DNA from: Ursus arctos
Lineage: Eukaryota > Chordata > Mammalia > Carnivora > Ursidae
DNA length: 64,000 nt
Direction of reading: 5' to 3'
Assembly (NCBI RefSeq): GCF_023065955.2
Contig: NW_026622874.1
Location: 80,870,917 to 80,934,916 of the forward strand
Part shown: piece by piece, positions 27,338 to 38,800 of the stretch
Layout: each line of letters begins with the position of its first letter
How positions within the stretch are numbered: position 1 is the stretch's first letter
Made by a program: the position numbers and the translations under genes
Notes under the pieces: model-generated
Databases searched by the model: none
The model's input: the letters and a program-made list of their open reading frames with translations, nothing else
What the model was told of the DNA's origin: nothing

Positions 27338-29728
27338 ACAAGACACACACACAGTGAGTGTTCTGCCATCCTTCACCGCTAACCACCTGTGGCTTTGGGA
27401 GAGGCCCCCAAAGATGATGATTTGTAACGGAGAAGCCTGTCAGCCCCTGCGTGAACTGCTTGTATTTGAGAGGTGAACGACGCCACAGACAAACTGGATG
27501 ACCCACCCAACAGACACAAGGCCAGGACACGGTGCTGCCCAGACAGGAACAGGATTCCAGAAATGGTTACAACTGGAAACAGCCACTGTATTTACCTTGT
27601 CCTTCTCTGGGTCCTTCTTGGGCACGGTGCCACCTTTGTCCCCTTGAGCGCCACAGGTTTCTGAATTGGACCGAGGCCCTAGAAGAGACAGAGGTGGATT
27701 CAGACGGGTGTTGGCCACGCAAGATTCAAGCCAAAGCTCTACACCTGCCCCAGCCTGTTCTACTCTCCCACTCTCAGGTCCCTTCCAGATGCAGAGCGTT
27801 TCTCACAGGTCTCCGCTGACCTCTGTGGACAAAGGAGAGACCAGTCCCTCACCTTTGGGGATATGACCACTCCGCACAGTGGAGATGATTTCAGAACTAA
27901 TCAATAACGCTGGACAACTGGGGCCTCCACACATGCAAGTGATGTAAAGACTGTGCTCCATTAAGCCCAGAGCCCAAAACATCATGTCTGTGCAGGGCAC
28001 CTGGGCAATGCTTTTATGTCTGTCTATTGCACAATGTCACACTTCTTCTCAATGGCAGACCCCTGCTGCCCAGTTCTGTATGGTGAAACGAGACAGTCCA
28101 CGAAATGGATGTCCACAGAAAGTTGAGGAATGTTCCTGTGTCCTCACTCAGGTTGATCCTTGCATTGCAAAGCCTCGTGGTACCTCCTCTACATCTTCTC
28201 CACCGACACATGTAGTCACACGATGAATACGCGCTACAACTCACATCATGCAATCCAGATCATCTTACCACAGGGTGGCGGAACGAGGGGCAGGGGAGGC
28301 CCGCATGTCGACCAAGGTGGAGGAGGCTGAGGTGGCCCACAGCCAATGAAGCCTGGTAAAGTTTGGTCCATAGGGCAGGGCATGCAGGTGGGCCGAGGAA
28401 ACCCTCTCACATCTGGACCCACCTGCAGACAGACAGGAAAATAGTTTGGTGAGACAGACAGAAGTTGTAACACCAAGAGATGAAACCCAAAGAAAGAGCT
28501 CTCAGCATCTGCCTCCTTCTCCGATACCACGTTCCAGCAGAGCCGCATCCGTGCTAGAGCACTTGACCCCTCCCCACTGCTGCCAACTATAACAAGGGGG
28601 GAGAGGGGAATGGATATTACAGGAATAACCTACTGTCACCAAACATCACTAACCATGTCTGCCAATGGTCACTAGCAAGAAGTAGCATCTTCAAAGATGA
28701 AAAAGGAGCATGGCAAACTAGTGAAGGCAGGACACTCCAGACACGGAGGCATCGGGATCCTGGACAACACTTCATCTTTCCTCCTCAACCACACAGAATA
28801 TTTTGGTTTGTTAACAAGAGAGAGAATGTGATGAAACTGCCCTTTCTTCTCAGGAATCCGAGCCACTCGAGGTGAATCCTTTGCCTGCAAGCCCCTGACT
28901 GTCCCCACGCTGCCTCACTTCCTGACACAAGGGTCTTCTGCTCTCTGCAGTTTCTGGCCATGGCCACAAACACACTTGAGGAATTAGGGGCCTGTGATCT
29001 GACAGGGGAATTGGAAAAGTGTTTTCCAAAAGGAACGTGATACCAATAACCCTTCTATAACTCAGCAGCTGTGCTTATCTTAAAACACAGTCACTCGGAC
29101 ATTTCAGCACACTGAGTTCCAGAGTAATTTTGTCCAATAGGAAATTCAGATGGGAAGCATAAGTTAGAGAATCCACAAAACTGTATATGCTTTCCGATGG
29201 AAAACTCGAGAACGTGTGATGAGAGAAGAAACCTGCTCTCACTGTGACTTAGGACCAAACGACCTGCTCCTAGAAGCCCAACCGAAGGGCTTGTGGGGCA
29301 CCGGTCATGCAGATAATCGCTAACATCCCCCCTTCAGAAAGTGTGTGTCACAGTGTGTTTTGCGACACGACACTAACAGCTTTGATCATGCAAAATAGTT
29401 GTGGAAAGGGTACAAGGAGAGGGATTCTGTATAGCACGTTTACCAGCAGAAGTAAAACAGGGATGACTTACGAAACATGGCCTATCTAAGCACATTCCAA
29501 ACCGCATAGCAGATAATAAAAAGTCGACGGAGAGCTTCCCCTGGTTTCCAGTCGTGAGGATGACCACAGACCTTGTCACAGGTTAATTATCTAACTGCAA
29601 TACGAACACAATACCTATCGCACCTAAACCTACCCCGATGGGAGTCAGGCAGCCCAGAGACTTCAGTGTGCAGTGAGCTGTCATGTTCCTTGAGTTATTT
29701 CCCCGTTGTGCGCTATGGGTGAGCAGGG

Positions 29729-29772
<44 letters not shown>

Positions 29773-29793
29773 ACACACAGTGTTCTGCCATCC

Positions 29794-29834
<41 letters not shown>

Positions 29835-32800
29835 ACACACAGTGTTCTGCCATCCTTCACCTGTAACCACCTGTGGCTTTGGGAGAGGCCCCCAAAGATG
29901 ATGATTTGTAACGGAGAAGCCTGTCAGCCCCTGGGTGAGCCGCTTGTATTTTGAGAGGTGAACGACGCCACAGACAAACTGGACGACCCACCCAACAGAC
30001 ACAAGGCCAGGACACGGTGTTGCTCAAAATCGGAAGTTTCTGGAAAAAGTGGAAAAGGCCACGGTAGTTACCTTGTACATCCCAGGGTGTCTATTAGGCT
30101 CAGTGCCGTTGTTCCTCATGGGTGCCCCATCAGCTTCAGCATCAGACCAATGCCCTAGAATGCATGGAAGTTTATTCAGACTGTAATTGTGCAGAATTCA
30201 ACCCAACCCTCCAAACCCTCCCCCACCACGTCCCACCTTCTCCCTCTTTCGGGTCCCTTCCTAGACACAGAGCATTTCCCTCATGTCTCTGCTGACCCCT
30301 GATGACAAGGGGGACACCTGCCCCTCCCCCTCGAGGAAGGGACCACCGTCCTCCATCTGCTTCAGGTGCTTTCATAGCTAAAGAAACAGCAGTAGACTGC
30401 TCCGGGGAAACCAACTACGAATGAATAAACCCTCAAAATGAACAGCATGCATTCTTCCTCAAGCCACAGGCTCATGGTTCAATCTTTCAGTCTACAGATG
30501 AGGCCTAGCATGTGTGACTGACTATTATGGAAATATTTAACAGAAGAAATGGAGTAGACTGATCGTATAGTCGGGAGCAAAGAAACAATAGGAGATTGAG
30601 AAGTAAAGCTGTGACATCATACTGATAACATTACAGGAGTAAAATGCACACATCTCACTGATAAATGCAGTACTGCAGATTGCAAAGAAAACCAAAATAA
30701 AGGAACCTCCATAAAGAGTAAATAAATGACTTTTTTTCAAATAGTCTTTTTCTTTTCTCAAAAACTCTTTACCACTGAGTCAAGGTGGGAAGGAAGCTGG
30801 GGCTCATGACTCCTCCAGGCCCATCTCTTCAGTTGGGCGGTGGTGGGGGGCAGGGGAGGTTCTGCAATGATGGGACGGGCGTGAGCTCCGCCTGTCACAG
30901 GGACAGGTGCCCTGCTGCCTGGGGGAATCTGAGGAAAACACCCACCTGTCACCCCTTCAGACAACCTGCTGTCCGTAGGTACTGCTTGTGATTCTCTCCA
31001 GGACACACAATGACCACCCACAGGAATGGGAAGGACACCGTGTGCTTTCCCAGCAGAAGTCAGGCTGCCCTGTTTCACAGCGCGCTCCCTACCTCTCCGT
31101 GGAGGGCTCCACATCTCAGGTCTTCCCAGCATCGCTTCCTGCCTCATGCATCCCTCAGGCAGCATCTGTCCTTTCATCATGCGCAGTCTTGAATACAGAG
31201 AAAGAGCAGACATCTATAAGAATTACATCACCACGTCCTCTACTGGACACCAAACAGTGTAGTTGTCACCCCTCAAAACACCCGTAAAAAGGCACATCAG
31301 ACTCGCACACCTGTGTATCATGTAGGCGTTCTCCCTTCTCTGCTGCTGTATCTTCCGCTCCCAAACCCGAGCCTTGATCTGCGGGAGAAAAACCCACCCA
31401 TCTTCAGTTGTGCCAGACTGTGCCCCAAATGGAGAGCAGGGAAAAGAAAACACTTACCCAATTCCCTACAGCATTCTTTTCATGAACTGCGATCTGAAAA
31501 AGCCAACACACCAAAAGCGCATGTTCAGGGATCTAAGGGCCACTTCCGTCCCCTGCAGGAGGCGCTAAGGGGCCTGTTGGGGCACAGCTCAGGTTACCTT
31601 GCGTTCAAAGGTGAGCTCTGCCTCCTGCAGCTGGTCTTGCATCTTTCCGATCTGTTGTCTGTCAGGTACAATTGCTTTCGTCAGATAAAGCCCAATATTG
31701 GGTGTGATTTTAAATCATCGGCCCATGTGGCCGTCCTCCAGTTATCTGTCCCCTCATCCAATTGATCCTGACACAGGAAACACTTCCACATGACTATACG
31801 TGGACAGCAGGATCAAAGCTATTGTCACATCCTTTCCTTACTCATTTCTCCACACATGCAGGGTTCAGAGTTGATATAATTTCCTTACCCGTTTTCAATC
31901 TTTCCCTAATTTATCACATGACAAGTATCTTTCGTCATGAAGCTCTATTCTCCTTTAACTTCTATCCTCGCCACGTTTGCCAGGGTTGCAAAGACCAGCG
32001 CCATCAGATGGCACTACCGTGTTTATGGGTAGGATTCATCCTACGACAAACTGCTTTCCTCAAGATGACCACCATTGACACCACAACCAGGGACTCTGGC
32101 GTGGAACAAGTTTCCACAGAGTCAGGCCAGCGCTGGTTATCAGGACATGTTTACTAACATGGTTGTTTTGCTCTTTCTAAAACTTATCTCTTTGGGTCTG
32201 TTAATTCTTTCTGGATATGTCCCCTGAATTTTTGTTTATATTACTTGTTGAGTCTAGACATTGTACAAAGGTGAAAAATACAAAGTAAACAAGGATTTCA
32301 GGAGCCGCTAGTATGGTGTCTGAACTCACTTGTACTTGTCTATTTCTTCTTTGGTTACTTTCAGATTTTCCTCGGCATCTGACAGCTGATTCTTTGTTGC
32401 CTCCAGTTCATAAAGTGTCTTTTCCAGCTTCCTAAAATGGGAAAGGTATATACATAGACCAGTAGCCAAGGTCCAGAATTTCTGCCGTTTTTCCTCCCAG
32501 CACACTTGCGGCCTAGATTTGAATGGCTTCCATAAATGCACAGACTGTGAACACCATCAGGGAAATGAACTGAAGGCCCCATTTAGGGCTAAAGAAAAAT
32601 CAGATTCTGGCTCCTGCCACGTCCCCTGCAATCAGAGCTGTCTTTGTACTTCTCTACTTCAATTCATTCATCACCAAGTCACCAAATAACACTGCACTTT
32701 GTGCCCTCTCAGAATAGGTCTTTCTTTCTCTGAGATGGTGAAGGCTCATTTCAGTTCAAAGTGAGAAACTAGGCCTGAAAACTATTTGGATGAAGCAGGA

Positions 32801-35758
32801 GACCATCATTAGTCCTACACCTCCATGGGGAGCCCCGATCCTCAGACCAAGGCTGTGCCCGACACGGACAGCCCAAAAGGAAGCCTTCCAGAGTACGGCT
32901 TCATCAGCATGGTAACTCACTCCCAGACATCTCTAGGGTTTAGAAGTACAACCCCTGCTTCCTCCTTCAAAGATCCTGGTGGAGGAAAAGGCCAATCTTA
33001 GTGCTGACAGTATGTCCTGAAGTATAAAATGATGTGAACTGTCACACAGTCAGGGTGTTATCTCCAGGCAACAGATGTCAGATGGACAACTATCAACTGC
33101 ATGGAGTCAACCTACTTTAACAGAGTCCACTGATAGTGAAAGCAGCAAAGAGCGATGCTTAGAAAGGCTGGTTTCCTGTGTCGCCCTCAGACTCTTTTGT
33201 TCATGGTGTTGATTTAAAGGGTTTCAATGTGATTCTTGATTTACTCAAGAATCACATGCAAAAAGACTCTTAGAAACTGAGACAAAAGCTCTAGACAGAG
33301 AAGGACTCATGCATTTGCTTCTGGTCTCTCAGGCAATCCTTCAGCACATGCTCTGTGGAGTGGCTGTAATGTAGTGGTTCAGCTGTGAGGTGTTGAAGAG
33401 AGAAAGGTGGTCAGGACACTGTACCTGCCCCAGAAAGAACTTACCAATGAACAGAACCAAGATGCCAGTGAGACAGAGCGGCCCCCACCCCCGGTGTGGG
33501 AAGGATTAGCACAAAGCTGAGTCTCCAGGGAAGAGGGGGAACAGTTTTGCTTTTCAGCATGAATGAGGGACTCTAAGGTCCTGAGAACTTTCTCCTCCTG
33601 AGGAAAATAGAGGAAGTACTGTACAAAAGTGGAAACTCGTGAGTGAATGCACCCAACTTCTAAGGAGCGCATGAAGAAACAGGAGAACCAGATGCAGAAG
33701 AAGGAAGCCCAGGAGAAAGCCAACCTGGCAGTGGGAGCCAAGCTCCCCAGGGCTCATCAATGAGTTCTGGAACAGGCAAGTGAACTGCAAAGAAACTGAA
33801 CGACTTTATGAGCACAGCCTTAGAAGGAAACAAGTGCTGTTCAGGGTCAGCCAGCAAAGGTGAGCCCCTAGTGAAACTGCAGGCTTTGCTTGGGACGCAG
33901 GAGAGTTACACCTACAAAATCAGGTGGACAGGAAATACCCTGGCCTTCTTAGGATTGGGCCACAGTGAACGATTTTGGTTGTACACTGGATGAAGGGATC
34001 CAGTATTGCTGGAGCCCCAACCCACTTTCCACAAAGAAATTCCCATTGTTTCTGCAGCAAGAGAATTCCATTTTTCTCTACACATTCTTGACCCAAGTCT
34101 GGTACTGAACAAGAAACTGACTGAATTCAGGGCTGATGAGAACATGTGATGAGACTGAAACCAAAAGGACAATGTAGATGGACCCAGAGGGGATCCAGGT
34201 ATCAAGCTGATTAGTGCTGGTACCTTCCCTCTTCTGCCCCAGTGAATCACACCACAACGTGTGACAAGCAGTTGGAACAGAAACAAAAATGCAGGTTGCA
34301 CAGATCAAGGTAGGAAGGGCAGGTACTTCTACAGAATGCATTTGGCAAAAATACTCTAGATCCAATTCCCAACGAACTACAACTATCTAGCCTGGCTGCC
34401 ACATAAATTCATACAACAGTGTTTGTGACGATTAACACAGGAATAGCTTACTCTTCGGCAGCCACTTTTCTTCGTTCAGAGAAATCCATCACGATACCCA
34501 ATTTCTTCCTTAGCAGCTTCAATTCCACTTCCTTAGCTGCTTTCAAAGAACTCAGGGCGTTGCACTTCTGTTCCAGGACCTTTTTGCTTTCTGTAAAGGA
34601 TGAGTTTTCTTTTGTATGAGTGGGCATGGGACCTGAGAATTTGGTTTTGTTGGGGAAAGGAGAAGGGCAAGACCTTGAAGGCAGGAAGGCATTCTTTGCC
34701 TTCCCAGTGCAAACTCATTGCCAGCATCTGGGGATTTCTTTCCCTAAAAATAACATACCCTTCAGTACACGTTTTTTGGACTCCAAGGCTCCCTGCTCTT
34801 CATCCTCCAATGCATCTTGGGCCTTAAAGACGGATATGAGGAAAGACATTCAAGAAATCATGATCACAGAACAATGTGAGTGCACCTAACAGAACGGGAT
34901 CATGCAGTGCAACAAAGAAAGCCCTTGAGGCATAAATAGAACAAGGAGAAAGTAAGGAGACCCACACTTTTGTATACACACATATACACAAACACACACA
35001 AACACATATACCTAATTATATACATAAATTATATATGTACATATCTTCCCCTATTAACATTGAAAATTCTCTCTTCAGCATTGAGAGGAAGGGACTATAC
35101 AATTTGGCTGGCTATCACCCTTCATAACTCAAGTATCTTGTGGGATTTTCTGCATATCTTGGAGGGCAGGGCTGAACGATGTGATAATTACCTAGCTGTG
35201 AAATAAACCATACTTCCTAGTCCTTGAAATAGCAGACCTCATCGTGATGGTCCTAAGTGAAATTCCAGCTCACTGTTCGGTAGGAGTTTCAGTTCCCAGA
35301 TGCCCACTCTCTACTGTGGTAAACAGCAAGCGAATACGCTGCCCTCCCCTCACCCAATGACCAAAAGCCTCCCGAGCCACGTTAAGGTAAATCTCAACAG
35401 CCAACTCTTACCATGTCCTCATTCTTGACATTCTTCTCTCTCATAGCTTGCAACATAGTCCGCTTGAAATGAAGGGTGACACTTAAATTTGCATTAACCC
35501 GTTCAACCTTTCCGATGTTCTCCTTCAACAAAACATATTGAATGAGTAATAATAATTCATCACTTAGGGCACGTGGGTGGCATCTGGGTGTCGCAGTAGG
35601 TCCAACTCCTGCTTTCATTTTGGCTCCAGTCCCCACCTCAGAGTCATGGGACTGACCCCTGCGTCAGCCTACACACTCAGCATGGAGTCTCCTTGGGATT
35701 CTCTCTCTCCCTCTGCCCCCCTTCACTCGCTCTTTCTCTCTCGCAAATCAATCTTTAA

Positions 35759-35800
<42 letters not shown>

Positions 35801-38800
35801 TCATTACTTTTATTTCTGTTGTTAGAACACAATTCAGGCAAAGAAGGGATCCTTACCTTCAATTTAAGAATTTTGTCAGAGACAAACTGATGTTCTCTCT
35901 TCATTTCTGCGCGATGTTTCTTTCTTTCCCTGATCTATAAAATATACGAAAAGGGAATCAGAATTCAAAAATAGCAGAGTGTTAGGCAAAGCTATCTAAC
36001 GCTGTGTGACTCCTTTCTCGGATAGAGAGGCAGTGCTCTACACTTGTGAAGCTTCTCTTGAATCGCGATCATTTGTGGGTCACGTGAAATAGGTCAATAG
36101 GATGAACTACCAGAGGGGGAAGTAACCAAAATGAAATCACAAAAAATATTTGAAAGGGCACTGATACCTTCTCCTCCCAAATGGATATTTCTTTAGCAAG
36201 TTCCCTGTTTTCATTTTTAAGCCGATGGATCTTTTCAGCTATTTGTTGTAAAGTAACTAAAAGGAGAAAAAAGAATTTCTAAGATAATTAGCAAAACCAG
36301 TGACATCGAATAATCCCACTGTAATAGCCCCAGAGACACATTCTTGGACACTTGGGTGTAACTAACTTGATAGCATTCCCATTGTGCCTGAAAAAGCAAG
36401 GTTTAGCAGCATTTGAAACCTAAGACAACCTATTTCAGGGAGATTCCTACTTAAAATGTTTTCAGAAATAGAGAAACACAATCAAATGTCTTCTATTTTT
36501 CTCCCATCTGTAAGCATCATTCTTGGAAAATTCAATCACTGCAAATACTTATGTCATCACCAGAGATGTAACAGAAAAATCAAGCATCCTTTCAACTAAC
36601 ATCTCTCTCCTCCAATGATTAAGGTACGTAAGTAGGTCCCTGCAAACAACCCAAAATGAACAAAACCATCCTTTGCTCCTGCTCAGCGCCACGTCTACTT
36701 CCAGGTCCTACTTGGAATTCCACACAAGGAAAGCTCAAAATGTCAACTGAGTGGCTACTCAAAGGCCTTCCATGACTTCCTGCTGCTCACAGATTGCCTT
36801 TCAGGAACCCCAGGCTGGGGGCTCTGGAGGACCAGATCTTTGGAATCAAACACACTTGGGTACACTCTCCATGTTACACAGAGTCTCTGGAGTGCCTGGT
36901 AACTCACACTCCCTGGAACACAAGGTTTTCTCAGCCCAACTTGAGAATGCCACCCTCCATCCTTAAGGGAAAACAACCCTCATGAAGCTCCCTATCACAA
37001 GTGGATAACACCTGTAAGCTCTAGAACACAGACTCCTCTAACAGGCACTTAATTCTCTCATCTTGGGGCACCTGGGTGCCTCAGTTGGTTAAGTGACTGC
37101 CTTCAGCTCAGGTCATGATCCCGGGGCCCTGGGATCCAGTCCCACATCCAGCTCTCTGCTCAACTGGGAGCCTGCTTCGCCCTCTCCCTCTGCCTTCCAC
37201 TCTGCCTGCTTGTGCTCTCTCTCTGTCAAGTGAATAAACCAAATCTTTCAAAAAATAATAAGTCTCTCATCTTACCTCAAGTGCAGATTCTCTTCTATTG
37301 GCCCAATGTGAGTGCTCTCGTGCCCCGAGATCTCTCTTCTCACCACCACCACTGCTGCACTCACAGGGACAAACACCAGCATTCGAGGGTTTGCTAAGGG
37401 CCAGGCAGCCACCTCGGCCGTCAGACAGCACCATGGAATCACCACAATCCATGAGGCCCGGACACAATACATTACCACCCCTGGCACACGTTCCTTTCCA
37501 CTCCTTCTCCCCTGGCAGGAAAGGCTCCCTCCACTTCAAACTCAAAAGCATGCTTTAAACCTCTCTTGTGACACACACTCTGCCTGGCAATACCTGTCTT
37601 CTTCTCCAAGTGTAGCCTGCTTGATAGACTCAGAGTGTTTTCTCATCGTCACATTTCACCAAGAGCCAGGTCATGGCAAAGTACCCACTCCAGACCTCAG
37701 GCTCCTATCCTCACTTGCCTCCTAAACTTCTCTCTGCAAAATTACACCCTTTTTGTTCTCCCTCCTCCCATGAGGTGTTCCTCCTCCTGGTCTCCTAAGA
37801 GATGGCAACACCCTCCACATTATCACTTAGACTCCACATGGAGAAGAGAAAGATTTTCAAGACTTAACAAGTCAATTAGACATCAGAAGTCACCACATTT
37901 ATCCCTAGTCAAATTACACCCACATCAAACACCGGTACTGAGAATTTATTACAAAGAAAACTAAAGCCAGAAATCTTACCTTCATATTGTCGAGGGGCAA
38001 TCTAAGAGTGGAAGAAACAAAATTAAGTTTGATGTCAAAACATATTACTAGAAAAAATCTACAGTTCAGATAAATACTGAAATAGTAATCCAAAGAAGTT
38101 ACAGTAATCATTTTACTTAGCAGAATGAATTCACAGGATTAGAAAGAAGACAAAATTAGCATTTCTAACTATGAAACTCATCTATGACTTTCTCTGAGTC
38201 ATCATAGTTCACAATTCATTTTTGATAAAGAGCACAAAGGTGTATAACTTACGTTTTACCTCAAAATCTATTCACATTCTATTAAATGAACGTTCACCCT
38301 ATTCAATTTTGACAAGGGATCGGGTGGACATTTAAAAAATAATCATTAATTCATCGTTTCCCTAACTGTTTTGTAACCAATATCCACACTGAAGTTTAGA
38401 ACCTGGGATTATTGTTCAATCCTGAAAGATATAAAATGGAAGGAAGGAAGAAAGAAAGGAAGGCAGGCCGGTAGGGAGGAAGGCGAACAAGCAAAAACTC
38501 TGAGAAAGATATGCTTCTTGCCTTCTCTAGAAAGCCTTTCTGAAATCTTACAAAGACTTGGCTATTTGCTGAATTCACATGCAGTTACAGCACACAAGGT
38601 GTTATGAATTTTCCCAGACTACTACAAATGGAGGGTCATCAAAAAGAAATGAAAGCTATCGACGAGAAAAAGAGTGGCACGTGGCGAGTGATGAAGCATG
38701 AGCAACAACAGAAATGACAGCTGATGTTTCGAAAAAGGGGAACCAGGCTCCCCAGAATCGAGTCACCCAGATAAATTATAGCTCAATAAAATCTAGGCAA

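Larger units (their letters stand above)
1..30020. repeat. Macrosatellite-like tandem array of a ~2.43-kb exon-bearing unit (12 complete copies plus part of a 13th)
   Basis: Unit starts, marked by GAGAACGTGTGATGAGAG, fall at 1, 2442, 4876, 7306, 9740, 12170, 14616, 17046, 19484, 21920, 24348, 26776 and 29208. Unit lengths are 2,428-2,446 bp, differing mainly in one (CA)n tract. By eye, internal copies differ at roughly 1% or less. All are in the same orientation. No transposon hallmark (long terminal repeats, transposase, A-tail) lies inside the unit. Each carries minus-strand exons A and B of the MIA2-like gene separated by a constant 590-bp intron (B to A) and ~1.6 kb (A to next B). The array is open at the left edge, so its total copy number is unknown. 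Confidence 0.97.
29208..30420 (-). repeat. Partial unit 13 and transition into diverged ancestral copy
   Basis: Positions 29,208-30,020 match the unit closely. From ~30,020 identity falls sharply, but alignment continues through exon A-13 to about 30,420 (for example AGACACAGAGCATTTCCCTC against CAGATGCAGAGCGTTTCTCA). This is the right boundary of the homogenised array. The (CA)n block here (29,731-29,860) is itself doubled, with GTGTTCTGCCATCCTTCAC present twice. Confidence 0.85.

Noticed and set aside
1..30020. CRISPR array, rDNA or centromeric satellite
   Set aside because: The unit is 2.43 kb with no spacers, no rRNA similarity, and not the ~171-bp or carnivore satellite type. The splice-bearing exons and adjacent gene explain it better.
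33640..33765. Plus-strand frame [20 protein letters not shown]
   Set aside because: Charged and helix-like, but short, bounded by stops, without splice sites, and on the opposite strand from the gene. Exon phases across this intron already match without it.
37298..37964. Overlapping 86-137-aa frames in intron 2
   Set aside because: No similarity recognised and no phase-compatible splice borders. Frames are open on both strands because the sequence is C/T-rich.
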